Assembly: GCF_017876595.1 (NCBI RefSeq)
Contig: NZ_JAGIOG010000001.1
Span: 124,001 to 188,000 of the forward strand
Direction: 5' to 3'
Origin: Aeromicrobium fastidiosum
GTDB lineage: Bacteria > Actinomycetota > Actinomycetes > Propionibacteriales > Nocardioidaceae
DNA: 64,000 bases
Of the stretch, positions 43,882 to 52,879 are shown one piece after another. The translations under genes were made by a program, and so were the position numbers. The stretch's first letter is position 1; each line of letters starts with the position of its first letter. The notes beneath the pieces were generated by a model. The model was not told the DNA's origin. It did not search any database and saw nothing but the letters and a program-made list of their open reading frames with translations.

Positions 43882-44285
43882 GATGCGTCCGTGTCGACGA
43901 CGGCGATCGCGTTGATCTCGATCAGGTAGTCCTTGTTCACGAACTTCGAGACCTCGACCATCGTCGAGGCCGGCGCACCGTTGCGGAAGTACTCGCGGCG
44001 GACGGCGTGGATCGCGTCGAAGTCCTCCATGTTGCGCACGTACACGTCGACGCGGGCGATGTCGTCGAGCGTCCCGCCGGCAGCCTCGACGGCCGCCTGC
44101 AGGTTCTGGCACACCTGGTGCGTCTGGGCGGAGATGTCGCCGACGCCGGTCACGCCCCCCGCGGCGTTGCGCGCCGTCATGCCGGAGATGAAGACGAACT
44201 GTCCTCGCGGCACGACGCTGGTCGCCTGGGCGAAGTGTCCGTTGGGCACGGCGAGCTGGTCGGTGACGACCTGGGTCTTGGGCAT
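43878..44285 (-). CDS. RidA-family deaminase
   Basis: 135 residues. RidA/YjgF features are PNGHFAQATSVVPRGQFVFI, DISAQTHQVCQNLQAAVEAAG and the Arg-containing VDVYVRNMEDFDAIH. RidA proteins hydrolyse enamine or imine intermediates. In this operon it could deaminate an intermediate of an N-containing substrate. It overlaps the FAH gene by 4 bp. Confidence 0.85.
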   Translation of the reverse strand: MPKTQVVTDQLAVPNGHFAQATSVVPRGQFVFISGMTARNAAGGVTGVGDISAQTHQVCQNLQAAVEAAGGTLDDIARVDVYVRNMEDFDAIHAVRREYFRNGAPASTMVEVSKFVNKDYLIEINAIAVVDTDAS

Positions 44286-44338
44286 GGGCGATCTCTCATT
44301 CGTGGGATGTGTGGCGGGGTGGTCGTGACGTGCGAGGT

Positions 44339-44893
44339 TCAGCGCGCGTCGTCGGTGGACGTGTACCAGTCGGGCTGGGTCGGGTAGTGCGGTCCGTCGT
44401 AGACCTCGAGGAGCACCGACTCCTCCTCGGCGAAGGTCGGGCCGTGCAGGCTGCCCTTGGGGTTCCAGTAGAAGGAGCCCTGGGTCAAGGTGATGCCGGT
44501 CGGCACGTACGTGTAGCGACCTCCGAGGCAGAACATGAACTGGTTGGACGCGTGGGAGTGCCGCGAGGGGATGCCCGAGCCAGCGGCGAACTTCACCAGT
44601 GAGATCGACGCACCGGTGTCCTCGTCGCGCCACAGGGCCTTGTGGGTCAGGCCCTCGAGGGTCTTGTCGACCCAGTCGAGGTCGGCGGTCTGCACGAGGA
44701 TCTCCCGGAACCGGTGCGCGGCTCGCCCGTCGTCGGTCGATGCGAGCTGCTCACGAGAGCGGTCGGCGGCGACCCCGCCGTAGCGCGACGGCTCGGACAG
44801 GTTCTCGGCCCACTCGGCCTGATCGACCGCCGACGGTCGTAGCGGGGCAGGCACCAGCGGGGCACCCTCGTCGTAGATCTCGCTGTCGGTCAT
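44339..44893 (-). CDS. Cupin-domain protein (2,4'-dihydroxyacetophenone-dioxygenase-like)
   Basis: 184 residues. A single cupin (~95-175) has the metal motif GIPSRHSHASNQFMFCLGG and GSFYWNPKGSLHGP (His ligands), then LLEVYDGPH. It is similar in layout to ring-chain cleaving cupin dioxygenases of the DAD/ChrR-like group. It would need Fe or another metal for oxygen insertion. It overlaps the next upstream gene by 4 bp and follows the same operon. Confidence 0.75.
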   Translation of the reverse strand: MTDSEIYDEGAPLVPAPLRPSAVDQAEWAENLSEPSRYGGVAADRSREQLASTDDGRAAHRFREILVQTADLDWVDKTLEGLTHKALWRDEDTGASISLVKFAAGSGIPSRHSHASNQFMFCLGGRYTYVPTGITLTQGSFYWNPKGSLHGPTFAEEESVLLEVYDGPHYPTQPDWYTSTDDAR

Positions 44894-45582
44894 GGGGACT
44901 CCTCTGCTCGGGTCGCGGGATGCGCCAGGTAGCTCAGCTCGACGACGAACCATCGGGCGTCGTGCTCCGTGTCGTTGACGATCGAGGTCGGTCCGCCGGC
45001 GTGGAACAGCGATCCGCCGTCGGGGCCCTCGGTCAGATCGACCGGCCGGAGCGCCGACAGGACGTGCGGCACGGCGGACAGGTCGAGGTCGACCGTGGTG
45101 CCGGCCGGCACCGTCACCTCCCAGACCGTCGTGTGCGGGTGCGAGATCACCGGGACACGACCGTCCGTCGTCGCCGCACCGGCGCTCTCGCCCTCGACGG
45201 ACCGCGCGCCCGGCCCGATGTCGAGCGGCTCGGACCGGTTCTCGCCGAGCGCCTTGAACTCGACCAGCCGGTTGCTGTACCGGCGGTCGCCGATGTTCGT
45301 GAGCCGGTGCACCGGCGAGACGGGGCGGTAGACCGAGCCGCCGACGTACTCGTCGAGGAAGCGGGGCTCGCTGCCGTCCAGCCAGTCCATCCGGCCCGGC
45401 GAGGCCTCCAGGCTCAGGACGACGTACGGATTGTGGTGGAGGTGCCAGGGCTGCACCTGCCCCGGCTCGAGCTGGACGGTCCAGACCCGGACGACGTCGT
45501 TGTCGACGACCACGGTCTGCCCGATGTCGACCAGGACGATGTGCTCGCCCTGCGGCGAGCGCACCACGGTGCCGGCGCTCAT
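44890..45582 (-). CDS. Bi-cupin-like protein
   Basis: 230 residues. The N-terminal cupin block WTVQLEPGQVQPWHLHHNPY has the HxH metal pattern; a second half VWEVTVPAGTTVDLDLSA resembles a degenerate cupin. It is linked by 4-bp overlaps with the monooxygenase gene upstream (45579-45582) and the cupin gene downstream. The function may be dioxygenation or isomerisation of a pathway intermediate; only the cupin fold is supported. Confidence 0.7.
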   Translation of the reverse strand: MSAGTVVRSPQGEHIVLVDIGQTVVVDNDVVRVWTVQLEPGQVQPWHLHHNPYVVLSLEASPGRMDWLDGSEPRFLDEYVGGSVYRPVSPVHRLTNIGDRRYSNRLVEFKALGENRSEPLDIGPGARSVEGESAGAATTDGRVPVISHPHTTVWEVTVPAGTTVDLDLSAVPHVLSALRPVDLTEGPDGGSLFHAGGPTSIVNDTEHDARWFVVELSYLAHPATRAEESP

Positions 45583-47198
45583 CGCGCGGCCTCCGATCGA
45601 ACCGCCGCGGCGCCCCTGACGATGTCCAGGTACGCGCTCTCGATCGCCGCGCCCGACTCCGGGCCCCACGGCAGCATCGCGGCGACGTGACCGTCGGGAC
45701 GCACCAGCACGACGGTGTCCTCGGCGAGGCCGAACCTGCTCCTGACCCGGTTGCCCGGGTCGAACAGTGCCCGGTCGCGCAGGCCCGAGTCGTGCGGAGC
45801 GTCCCACCTGCTGACGACGACCTGCCGCAGGCCCGGAGGCGAGGAGGCGGGGATCGACGGCCGGCGCCGGGCGTCCGTGAAGTGCATCGCGACGAACTCG
45901 TCACGGACCAGTCGGTGCAGGTGGACCGGCCCCGACGGAGTCACGAGGGGCAGGTCGGGCGCACGGTCGCCGGGTCGGACCGGTGACGGTTCACTGCCCG
46001 AGCGCACCATCGACCAGTCACCCGACCCGTCGACGTCCAGGCTGACGCCCAGCAGCGTGCGGGTGAACGCATCGCCCCAGCCACCGGCGGCCATGGCCTC
46101 CGTGGAGTCGGAGCGGCGATCCATCACGGCACGGGCGGCCTCGGCCATCTCGCCGGAACCCTGGATCGCGACGGGTGCCTGCTCGGTCTCGTAGCCGTCC
46201 AGCAGCGATGGATCGGCCCAGCCCCGCTCGACCCAGGCGAGCCGCCAGGGCAGGTTCGACGCGTCGAGGACGCCGGTGTTGAGGCCGAGCGCCCACATCG
46301 GCGTGATGAGGTGCGCCGCGTCGCCCATCAGGAACACCCGCCCCACCTGCCAGGTCTCGGCGACCCGGTGGTGGACGGGGTAGATGTTGCTGCCCAGCAC
46401 CTCCAGGCCCGAGACCTCGCCGATGAAGCTGCGGGCCTTGTCGACCAGCTCGTCCTGCGTCGGCGGCTCCGCGTCGGTGTCGAGCGGGAACAGGAAGCGC
46501 CAGCAGTGCGGCTGACGCACCAGGATCATCCACTCGGCGGGATCTCCGAAGTAGGCGAGGTACGGGTAGTCGCGCGGGTTGTCGACGTCCAGGTCGCAGA
46601 CCAGGTCGATCAGCATGTACTTCTGAGGCAGGGTGTGGCCCTCGACGACGATCCCGAGCTGCTCGCGGATCTGCGAGCGACCGCCGTCGCAGGCCAGGAC
46701 CCGCGACGCCTCGAAGGCGACCGGTCCGTCGGGGGTGTCGAGGTGCAGGACGACGTGGTCGTCGTGCTCGTCGAAGCTCGTGAGCCGGTGTCTCATGCGC
46801 AGGACGTCCGGGGCCAGCTCGTCGAGCCGGCCCCGCAGGATCGGCTCGAGCTCGTGCTGCGGGATGTTGATGACGAACGGGAAGCGGGTGTCCTCGGTCA
46901 GCGTCGCGGTCAGGACGCTGCCGGTCGACACACCGGTCGCGCGGTCGAGCTCGCCGATCTCGTCGATCCGCAGCGACGCCGTCAGCACGTCGTCGAGCGC
47001 GTCGTAGCGGTCGAGCACCTCCAGCGTGCGGGTCAGGATCGTGCCGGCCTTGGTGTCGAGGGACAGTGCGTGGTCCTCCTCGAACACCACGACGGGGACG
47101 CCGTAGCGGACCAGCCCCAGCGCGGTGATGAGCCCGATGGGCCCGGCGCCGACGATGGCGACGGGTCGAGCGAGCTCGGGCGGTGTCGTGACGTCCAT
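45579..47198 (-). CDS. FAD-dependent aromatic monooxygenase (PHBH/MhpA fold)
   Basis: 539 residues. Rossmann FAD motif AIVGAGPIGLITALGL, the DG motif VLACDGGRSQIREQLG and the second FAD motif GRVFLMGDAAHLITPMWALG are those of class A flavin monooxygenases. A C-terminal thioredoxin-like domain (~400-539, PGDRAPDLPLVTPSG) is typical of the phenol hydroxylase/MhpA group. It hydroxylates an aromatic ring using NAD(P)H and O2. Coupled to the bi-cupin by overlap. This is a likely early step of the pathway. Confidence 0.88.
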   Translation of the reverse strand: MDVTTPPELARPVAIVGAGPIGLITALGLVRYGVPVVVFEEDHALSLDTKAGTILTRTLEVLDRYDALDDVLTASLRIDEIGELDRATGVSTGSVLTATLTEDTRFPFVINIPQHELEPILRGRLDELAPDVLRMRHRLTSFDEHDDHVVLHLDTPDGPVAFEASRVLACDGGRSQIREQLGIVVEGHTLPQKYMLIDLVCDLDVDNPRDYPYLAYFGDPAEWMILVRQPHCWRFLFPLDTDAEPPTQDELVDKARSFIGEVSGLEVLGSNIYPVHHRVAETWQVGRVFLMGDAAHLITPMWALGLNTGVLDASNLPWRLAWVERGWADPSLLDGYETEQAPVAIQGSGEMAEAARAVMDRRSDSTEAMAAGGWGDAFTRTLLGVSLDVDGSGDWSMVRSGSEPSPVRPGDRAPDLPLVTPSGPVHLHRLVRDEFVAMHFTDARRRPSIPASSPPGLRQVVVSRWDAPHDSGLRDRALFDPGNRVRSRFGLAEDTVVLVRPDGHVAAMLPWGPESGAAIESAYLDIVRGAAAVRSEAAR

Positions 47199-47199
47199 G

Positions 47200-47925
47200 T
47201 CATCGCTCCTTGGGGTAGGCCCGGTCGCGGGTCAGGGTCGAGCCGGTCATGGTGGCGGAGTCGGAGAGCAGGAACAGCAGGGGCTCGACGACGTCCTCGG
47301 GGGTGCCGATGCCGGTCACCCGCTCCCAGTGCTCGCGCTCGCCGCCGGTGGGGTTGGCCGCACGGAACTGCGGCGTGTCGATCACGCCGGGAAAGACCGT
47401 GTTGACCCGCACGTTGCTGGCCACGACCTCGGCGGCGAGGGACTTGGCGAACGAGATGAGTGCACCCTTGCTCGCGGCGTACGCCGCGGCCTCGGCCCGC
47501 CCCTGGTAGGCGAGGCCGGACGCGAACACGACGATGCTGCCGCGACCTGCGGCGATCATCGTCGGCAGCACCGCCTGGCACGCCCACACGACGCCGTCGA
47601 CGTTGACCGCCATGGTGCGCTGCCACACCTCCTGCGTGGTCTCCAGGACCGAGACCCGCGGCTGCACGGCGGCACCGGCGACGAGGCCGTCGACACGGCC
47701 GTGACGCCGGATCGTGCCGGCCACGGCGGCGATCACGGCGTCGCGGTCGGAGACGTCGACCGCGACGTGCTCCACCCCGCGGTGCTCCCGGTCGGGCCTC
47801 GCGACGTCGAGGACGACCGAGGTGCCGCCGGCGTCGGCGAAGCCCCGGGCCAGCGCCGCGCCGATCCCGTTGGCCCCTCCCGTCACGACGAGCACCTCGC
47901 CGGTTGCGTCGAAGACTGCTCTCAT
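47200..47925 (-). CDS. Short-chain dehydrogenase/reductase
   Basis: 241 residues. The NAD(P) motif VVTGGANGIGAALARG and active-site YAASK (with Ser at FASGLAYQGR) define a classical SDR. It oxidises or reduces an alcohol/ketone intermediate. Its ATG start overlaps the stop of a 21-codon remnant ORF (47922-47925), and it ends one base before the monooxygenase start. Confidence 0.85.
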   Translation of the reverse strand: MRAVFDATGEVLVVTGGANGIGAALARGFADAGGTSVVLDVARPDREHRGVEHVAVDVSDRDAVIAAVAGTIRRHGRVDGLVAGAAVQPRVSVLETTQEVWQRTMAVNVDGVVWACQAVLPTMIAAGRGSIVVFASGLAYQGRAEAAAYAASKGALISFAKSLAAEVVASNVRVNTVFPGVIDTPQFRAANPTGGEREHWERVTGIGTPEDVVEPLLFLLSDSATMTGSTLTRDRAYPKER

Positions 47926-47987
47926 CGTGCGGACCTTCCGTCGATGCCGGAGCCGATGACGACCGCGTCGAGCTCCCGGGTCGTCAC
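47922..47987 (-). pseudogene. 21-codon remnant of an FAD-dependent oxidoreductase N-terminus
   Basis: The frame begins GTG, overlapping the stop of the LDH2-type gene as GTGA (47984-47987), and ends TGA, overlapping the SDR start as ATGA (47922-47925). The 21 residues (TTRELDAVVIGSGIDGRSAR after the start) look like the first strand and GxGxxG turn of a flavoprotein. I read this as a gene deleted to its first 20 codons while keeping both coupled overlaps. Confidence 0.55.
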
Positions 47988-49042
47988 GCGAGCTCCTCGG
48001 GCAGCTCGGCGCCGACCAGCTGGGCCGCACCGCGCAGGCCGTCGACGACCGATGACTCGACCGGCACGCCGTCCACGAGCGCCGCGGCGGCGCGCTCGTC
48101 CTCGAGCTGCCCGGGCAGCAGCACCCGCTCGGTCCCCGGGGCGAGCCTCGACGCGCCGATCTGGGCGACGAGCTCGGTGACGGATCCGTCGAACGTCCCG
48201 TCGGGGTCGAACGTCGCGACGTCGATCGCGATGAACACGTGGGCGCAGTTGTTGGGCACCGCGACGTCGGCGTACATGCCCTGCACCGACGCACCGAAGG
48301 CTCCCCCACTGAGGACCCCGGTCAGCACGTCGACCATGAGGGCGAGCCCGTAGCCCTTCGGCCCGCCGACGGGCAGCAGCATGCCGGCGATGGCTGCAGC
48401 GGGGTCCGTCGTGGCGGCACCGCTCGCATCCGTGGCCCACGTGGCCGGGATCTCGCGGCCCTCGGCCTCGGCGAGCCGGATCTTGCCCAGCGCGGCCTCC
48501 GACAACGCCATGTCGAGCACGACGGGGCCGTCACCGGGTCGCGGGACGCCGAAGGCGACGGGGTTGTTGCCCACGACCCGGGTCGCGCCACCGGGGGCGG
48601 GCATCAGGGGACGGGTGTTCGACGCGACGATGCCGATGCATCCGGCCGACGCCGCCTGACGGGCGTACCGGAACGCGCCCCCGAAGTGGAAGGCGTGCCG
48701 CACGCTGACGATGCCGATGCCGTGGAGGCCGGCCTTCTGCACGGCCAGGGCCATCGCCTGGTCCGACGTGAGCTGTCCGAGCGCGTGACGAGCGTCCAGC
48801 ACCGCCATGGCCCCCAGGTCGAGCACGACGTCGGCGTGCTCGTGTGTCGCGACGGAGCCGGCGCGCAGCCGGTCGACGTACATCGGGACCAGCATCAGGC
48901 CGTGCGAGGGGATGCCACGCGCGTCGCCGTCGACGAGCGATTCCGCGACGCGACGCGCGGCACCCGGCGCGATGCCGGCGGCCTCGAAGATCGAGCCGGC
49001 GGCGCGGACGAGCACGTCGACGTCGAACAGGGTGCGGGTCAT
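47984..49042 (-). CDS. LDH2/malate-dehydrogenase-family NAD(P)-dependent oxidoreductase
   Basis: 352 residues. The Ldh_2 family (Mdh/ComC/YlbC type) is recognised by VDGDARGIPSHGLMLVPMYV, VSVRHAFHFGGAFRYARQ, PGGATRVVGNNPVAFGVPRP and GPKGYGLALMVDVLTGVL. It interconverts 2-hydroxy and 2-oxo acids. The ATG overlaps the stop of the amidohydrolase gene upstream (49039-49042). Confidence 0.87.
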   Translation of the reverse strand: MTRTLFDVDVLVRAAGSIFEAAGIAPGAARRVAESLVDGDARGIPSHGLMLVPMYVDRLRAGSVATHEHADVVLDLGAMAVLDARHALGQLTSDQAMALAVQKAGLHGIGIVSVRHAFHFGGAFRYARQAASAGCIGIVASNTRPLMPAPGGATRVVGNNPVAFGVPRPGDGPVVLDMALSEAALGKIRLAEAEGREIPATWATDASGAATTDPAAAIAGMLLPVGGPKGYGLALMVDVLTGVLSGGAFGASVQGMYADVAVPNNCAHVFIAIDVATFDPDGTFDGSVTELVAQIGASRLAPGTERVLLPGQLEDERAAAALVDGVPVESSVVDGLRGAAQLVGAELPEELA

Positions 49043-49992
49043 GGATGGCCTCCGAGAAGAGTCGTGACGTTGCGATGGCTGATGGCGTGCACCGTCTCGG
49101 CCGACAGGTGCTGCAGGGAGCCCAGCGGGTCGTCCAACCCCATCGGGAACGGCCAGTCGCTGCCGACGACGACCTTGTCGCCGCCGATGGCCGAGAGGGC
49201 CAGGTCGAGCAGGGCCGCGTCGTGGGCGAGGCAGTCGACCCACAGGCGGCGCACGGCCTCGCGCGGATCGATCGTCAGTGGCTGGACGCCCGGTCGGGCG
49301 GAGTCGACGCCGCGCTGCCAACGCCCCACCAGGGCGGGGACCGCGCCGCCGCAGTGGACCAGGACGATCCTCAGCAGCGGCCGACGGCCGAGGACGTCGC
49401 CGAACACCAGCTCGGCGGCCGCGACCGTCGTCTCGACGGGGTTGCCGAGCAGGTTCGCGAGGTAGTGGTGGTCGAGCCGGCGGTCGGGCGTCGCACCGGG
49501 GTGCAGCAGCACGGGCCGGTCGCCGGCCTCGAGCGCATCCCACACCGGCGCGAGGCGGGAGTCGTCCAGGCGCAGCGATCCGCTGGCGGCAGCGGCACAC
49601 CAGCCGGAGAAGCGCGGGTCACCGCCGAGGCGGGCGATCTCGGCCAGGGCCACCTCCGGCTGGTCGAGCGGCAGGTACGCCAGCGGGTGCAGTGCGTCGT
49701 GCCGTGCCAGCCGCTCGGCGATGCCGTCGTTCAGGGCGGCGACCCAGGCCGACGTGCCCTGGGGGTCGAGGCCCTGGCGGAAGAACGGCGGCGGCACCGA
49801 CACCCAGGCCTGGTCGAGGCCGCGCTCGGCCAGCCAGCCCAGCAGGGCCGCCTCGTCGTACAGTGCCGCCGGTCCGGCGACCCGTCCGTCGATCGACACC
49901 GTGTCGCCGACGACCTGGACGCCCTCGAGGGCGTCCAGCCCACCGATCGCGGGTGCCAGGTGTGTGTGCACGTCGGTCGTGGGGCCGTTCAC
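49039..49992 (-). CDS. Amidohydrolase family 2 protein (ACMSD-like)
   Basis: 317 residues from GTG 49992. The metal motif HxH in VHTHLAPA, LHPGATPDRR, VLVHCGGAVPAL and VVVGSDWPFPMG (catalytic Asp) identify the amidohydrolase 2/ACMSD group, whose members decarboxylate or hydrolyse aromatic intermediates. It overlaps coxG by 4 bp (49989-49992) and the LDH2 gene by 4 bp. Confidence 0.87.
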   Translation of the reverse strand: MNGPTTDVHTHLAPAIGGLDALEGVQVVGDTVSIDGRVAGPAALYDEAALLGWLAERGLDQAWVSVPPPFFRQGLDPQGTSAWVAALNDGIAERLARHDALHPLAYLPLDQPEVALAEIARLGGDPRFSGWCAAAASGSLRLDDSRLAPVWDALEAGDRPVLLHPGATPDRRLDHHYLANLLGNPVETTVAAAELVFGDVLGRRPLLRIVLVHCGGAVPALVGRWQRGVDSARPGVQPLTIDPREAVRRLWVDCLAHDAALLDLALSAIGGDKVVVGSDWPFPMGLDDPLGSLQHLSAETVHAISHRNVTTLLGGHP

Positions 49993-50432
49993 GCCTGCAC
50001 CTCGCGGCCGTGAGCCGCGGACGCGGCCTGCTCGAGGACGTCCTGGATCGCGTGGGAGGCGACCGATCCGGCGACGCGCTGGCCGACGCTGGCGGCGTTG
50101 CCGCGGACGACGAGATCGGCCGTCCACGACACGACGGTCCCGATCGGCACCGGCGAGAACGCGAGGTGCAGATCGACGTCGACGCCGTGGCCGGCCCGCG
50201 AGCCGCGCACCCGCAGGCGGGCACCGGCATCGGTGTCGACGAGCGTCTCGATCGTGGTCCGCAGCGGGATACGGCCGAGGGCGGTCGTCGGCGAGAACAC
50301 CGCGCGGATCATCCCCTCCACGGGGCGGATCTCGCTCAGCGTGCTGACCGACGCGAGCACGTCGGCCGAGCCCGACAGCGACCGCAGCTCACCCACCGTC
50401 GCGCGTGCCGTGAACTCACCGGAGATCATCAT
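49989..50432 (-). CDS. CoxG/SRPBCC-family protein
   Basis: 147 residues. The CoxG (carbon monoxide dehydrogenase subunit G) pattern spans SGEFTARATVGELRSLSGSA and GSRAGHGVDVDLHLAFSPVP to the VAGSVASHAIQDVLEQ tail helix. CoxG proteins are linked to membrane attachment or assembly of XDH/CODH-type enzymes. The start is one of two adjacent ATG codons (50432 or 50429). It is next to the large molybdenum subunit gene. Confidence 0.8.
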   Translation of the reverse strand: MMISGEFTARATVGELRSLSGSADVLASVSTLSEIRPVEGMIRAVFSPTTALGRIPLRTTIETLVDTDAGARLRVRGSRAGHGVDVDLHLAFSPVPIGTVVSWTADLVVRGNAASVGQRVAGSVASHAIQDVLEQAASAAHGREVQA

Positions 50433-52879
50433 CAGAGCACCCTCACCTTGTCGGCGCCGGCCCCGGCCAACGCATCGAGCACTGCCTCGGGAGAGGCGTG
50501 GCTGTTGAGGATCGCGCCGGTCCTGCCGATCGCGTCCTGCACGGCCGCCGACACCGCGTGCAGCGGCGCTCCCCCGCCCTCTCCCATGCCCTTGGCACCG
50601 GTCGGCGTGAACGGGGAGGGGCTGACGACGTTGCCGTACGCGATCGTCGGCATGTCGAGGGCCGTCGCGGCGTGGTAGTCGTAGAAGTTGGCGGCCAGCA
50701 GCTGACCGTCGGCGTTGTAGCCGAAGTGCTCGAACAACGCGGCCGACAGGCCGTGGGCCGTCGCCCCGAACACCTGGCCCTGCACGATCATGGGGTTGAT
50801 CGGCACGCCGCAGTCGTCGACCGCCGCGTAGCGCAGCACCTCGACGAGGCCGGTCTCCTCGTCGATCTCGAGGACGCAGGCATGGATCTGCGTGGCGTAC
50901 GTCAGGGTCAGGTTGCCGGTCTTGTGCTCGACGTCGGGCAGCTCGAACGGCGCGCGGTAGACCGCCCTGCCGACCAGCCCGACCTCGTCCGCGACCTCGG
51001 CGGGCAGCGAGCCCGGCGCGAAGTGCACGATCCCGGCGACGTCGCCGAACGGCAGCATGCGCTCGGGGTCGCCGTCCACCTTGGCGAAGCCGCCCTCGAG
51101 GACGATCTCGTCGGGGGACGCCCCGAGGACCGTGCCGGCGACCAGTCGGATCTCCGCGGACAGCTTCGCGGTCGCGTTGAGGATCGCACCGATGCCGGTG
51201 ACCGCGAACTGCGATGCGTACGAGCCGGAGAAGCCGGTCTGTGCGCTCAGGGCGGAGTCGCCGCCGCGGTGCACGTGGATGTCCTCCGGCCGCAGGCCGA
51301 GCGCGTCCGCGACGACCTGCGCGGTCGTCGTCTCGTGACCCTGCCCGAAGGCCACGCCGCCCGTGGTCGCGAAGACCGTCCCGTCCACACCCATCCGCAC
51401 GAGGCCGCCCTCGGTGTTGCCACCGAACGGCAGGTACGGGTTCATCAGCCGCGCCTGGCCGAAGTTGTTGGTGCCGGAGTCCAGCGTCGATCCGATCCCG
51501 ATGCCGATCCGCTTGCCCGTACCGACCGCCGCAGCCTGCAGGCGTCGCGCGTCGTCGTAGTCGATCAGTTCCAGGGCCTGTCGCAGGCTGGCGGGCAGGT
51601 CGCCGGAGTCGTACACGCAGCCGTTGACGGTCGTGTACGGGTACTGGTCGGGCTGGATGTAGTTGTGGAGCCTGAACGTCACCGGGTCGAAGCCCAGGTG
51701 GTGGGCCGCGAGGTCCATCATCCGCTCGACGAGCCACATGTGCTGCAGCCGCGAGTAGCCGCGCACGGGGTGCGTGGGGCCCTTGTTGGTGTAGACGCTC
51801 GTGAAGTCGACCCGCAGGTGCTTGAGCTGGTAGCAGGCGTTGGCGACCTGCGCCCAGATCACCGACCCCAACGGTTCGTACCGGGAGTAGGCGCCGATGT
51901 CGTCCAGGCACTCGTAGCTCAGCCCCAGGACCGTGCCGTCGTCCTCGACCGCCAGCCTGACGTTGCGGAAGGTCCGCTCGTTGCTGTGCCCGCCCATCTG
52001 GTGGTGCTCGCTGCGGGTCTCGGTCCACCGCACAGCCCGCCTCAGCTTGCGCGCCATGAGGGCGACCGCAGTGGCCGGGACGTACATGCCGATCTTCACG
52101 CCGAACGACCCGCCGAAGTCGCGGCTCTGGATGCGGATGCGCGACGAGGGGTGCCGCAGCGCCCCGGCCATCATCAGCATCGTGAACTGCGGCATCGCGC
52201 AGCCACCGATGATGTCGAACACATCGGTCCCCGCGTCGTAGTCGACCGTCACGACGCTGCACTCCAGGGGCGTCGCCGAGAAGCGGTGGCACACCAGCTC
52301 GTCGACCTCGATGAGGTTCTGGGCGTGCTGGAAGGCGAAGTCGACGTCGCCGAAGTCCCAGGCACCGTGGTGGAGCACGTTGTGGCCGATCCCCTCGTGG
52401 ATCACTGGGGCGTCCGCGGCCACCGCTTGGTCGGCGGAGGTCAGCGGGACGAGCTCGTCGTACTCCACGACGACGGCCGCGGCCGCGTCACGGGCGGCCT
52501 CGCGCGAGACCGCCGCGACGGCCACGACCGGCTCGCCGACGAAGCGCACCTTGCCGCCCGAGGCGAGACAGCGGTCGACCTCTGCGTCGGCGGGCGCAAC
52601 CTGCAGCTCGCCGAACTTGTCGGTCAGCTCGTCGACCTCGTCGGGGGTCAGCGCCCCGAGGAAGCCGTCGACCGTCTCCGCACCGGAGACGTCGATCGAC
52701 ACGATGCGCGCGTGCGCATACGGCGAGCGGACGAAGAACAGGTGCGCCAGCCGGCTGATCGGCGTGTCGTCGCCGAACTCGCCCTGGGCCCTCAGCAGCC
52801 GGTCGTCCTCGGTGCGGTTGACCGACTGTCCCGACCAGGTGGCCGTCGTCGTCGCGGCCGTGGTCGTCGAGGTCGTCAT
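50432..52879 (-). CDS. Xanthine-dehydrogenase-family molybdopterin-binding subunit
   Basis: 815 residues. Typical blocks are NRTEDDRLLRAQGEF, FVRSPYAHARIVSIDVSGA, SRDFGGSFGVKIGMYVPATA (MoCo region), GGVAFGQGHETTTAQVVADA and the catalytic Glu in TGAKGMGEGGG near the C-terminus. It holds the Mo-pterin site that hydroxylates the substrate with water-derived oxygen. The substrate-specific motif of CO dehydrogenase (AYRCSFR) is absent, so it is a hydroxylase of the XDH type. Encoded next to its 2Fe-2S and FAD subunits with 4-bp overlaps. Confidence 0.92.
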   Translation of the reverse strand: MTTSTTTAATTTATWSGQSVNRTEDDRLLRAQGEFGDDTPISRLAHLFFVRSPYAHARIVSIDVSGAETVDGFLGALTPDEVDELTDKFGELQVAPADAEVDRCLASGGKVRFVGEPVVAVAAVSREAARDAAAAVVVEYDELVPLTSADQAVAADAPVIHEGIGHNVLHHGAWDFGDVDFAFQHAQNLIEVDELVCHRFSATPLECSVVTVDYDAGTDVFDIIGGCAMPQFTMLMMAGALRHPSSRIRIQSRDFGGSFGVKIGMYVPATAVALMARKLRRAVRWTETRSEHHQMGGHSNERTFRNVRLAVEDDGTVLGLSYECLDDIGAYSRYEPLGSVIWAQVANACYQLKHLRVDFTSVYTNKGPTHPVRGYSRLQHMWLVERMMDLAAHHLGFDPVTFRLHNYIQPDQYPYTTVNGCVYDSGDLPASLRQALELIDYDDARRLQAAAVGTGKRIGIGIGSTLDSGTNNFGQARLMNPYLPFGGNTEGGLVRMGVDGTVFATTGGVAFGQGHETTTAQVVADALGLRPEDIHVHRGGDSALSAQTGFSGSYASQFAVTGIGAILNATAKLSAEIRLVAGTVLGASPDEIVLEGGFAKVDGDPERMLPFGDVAGIVHFAPGSLPAEVADEVGLVGRAVYRAPFELPDVEHKTGNLTLTYATQIHACVLEIDEETGLVEVLRYAAVDDCGVPINPMIVQGQVFGATAHGLSAALFEHFGYNADGQLLAANFYDYHAATALDMPTIAYGNVVSPSPFTPTGAKGMGEGGGAPLHAVSAAVQDAIGRTGAILNSHASPEAVLDALAGAGADKVRVL

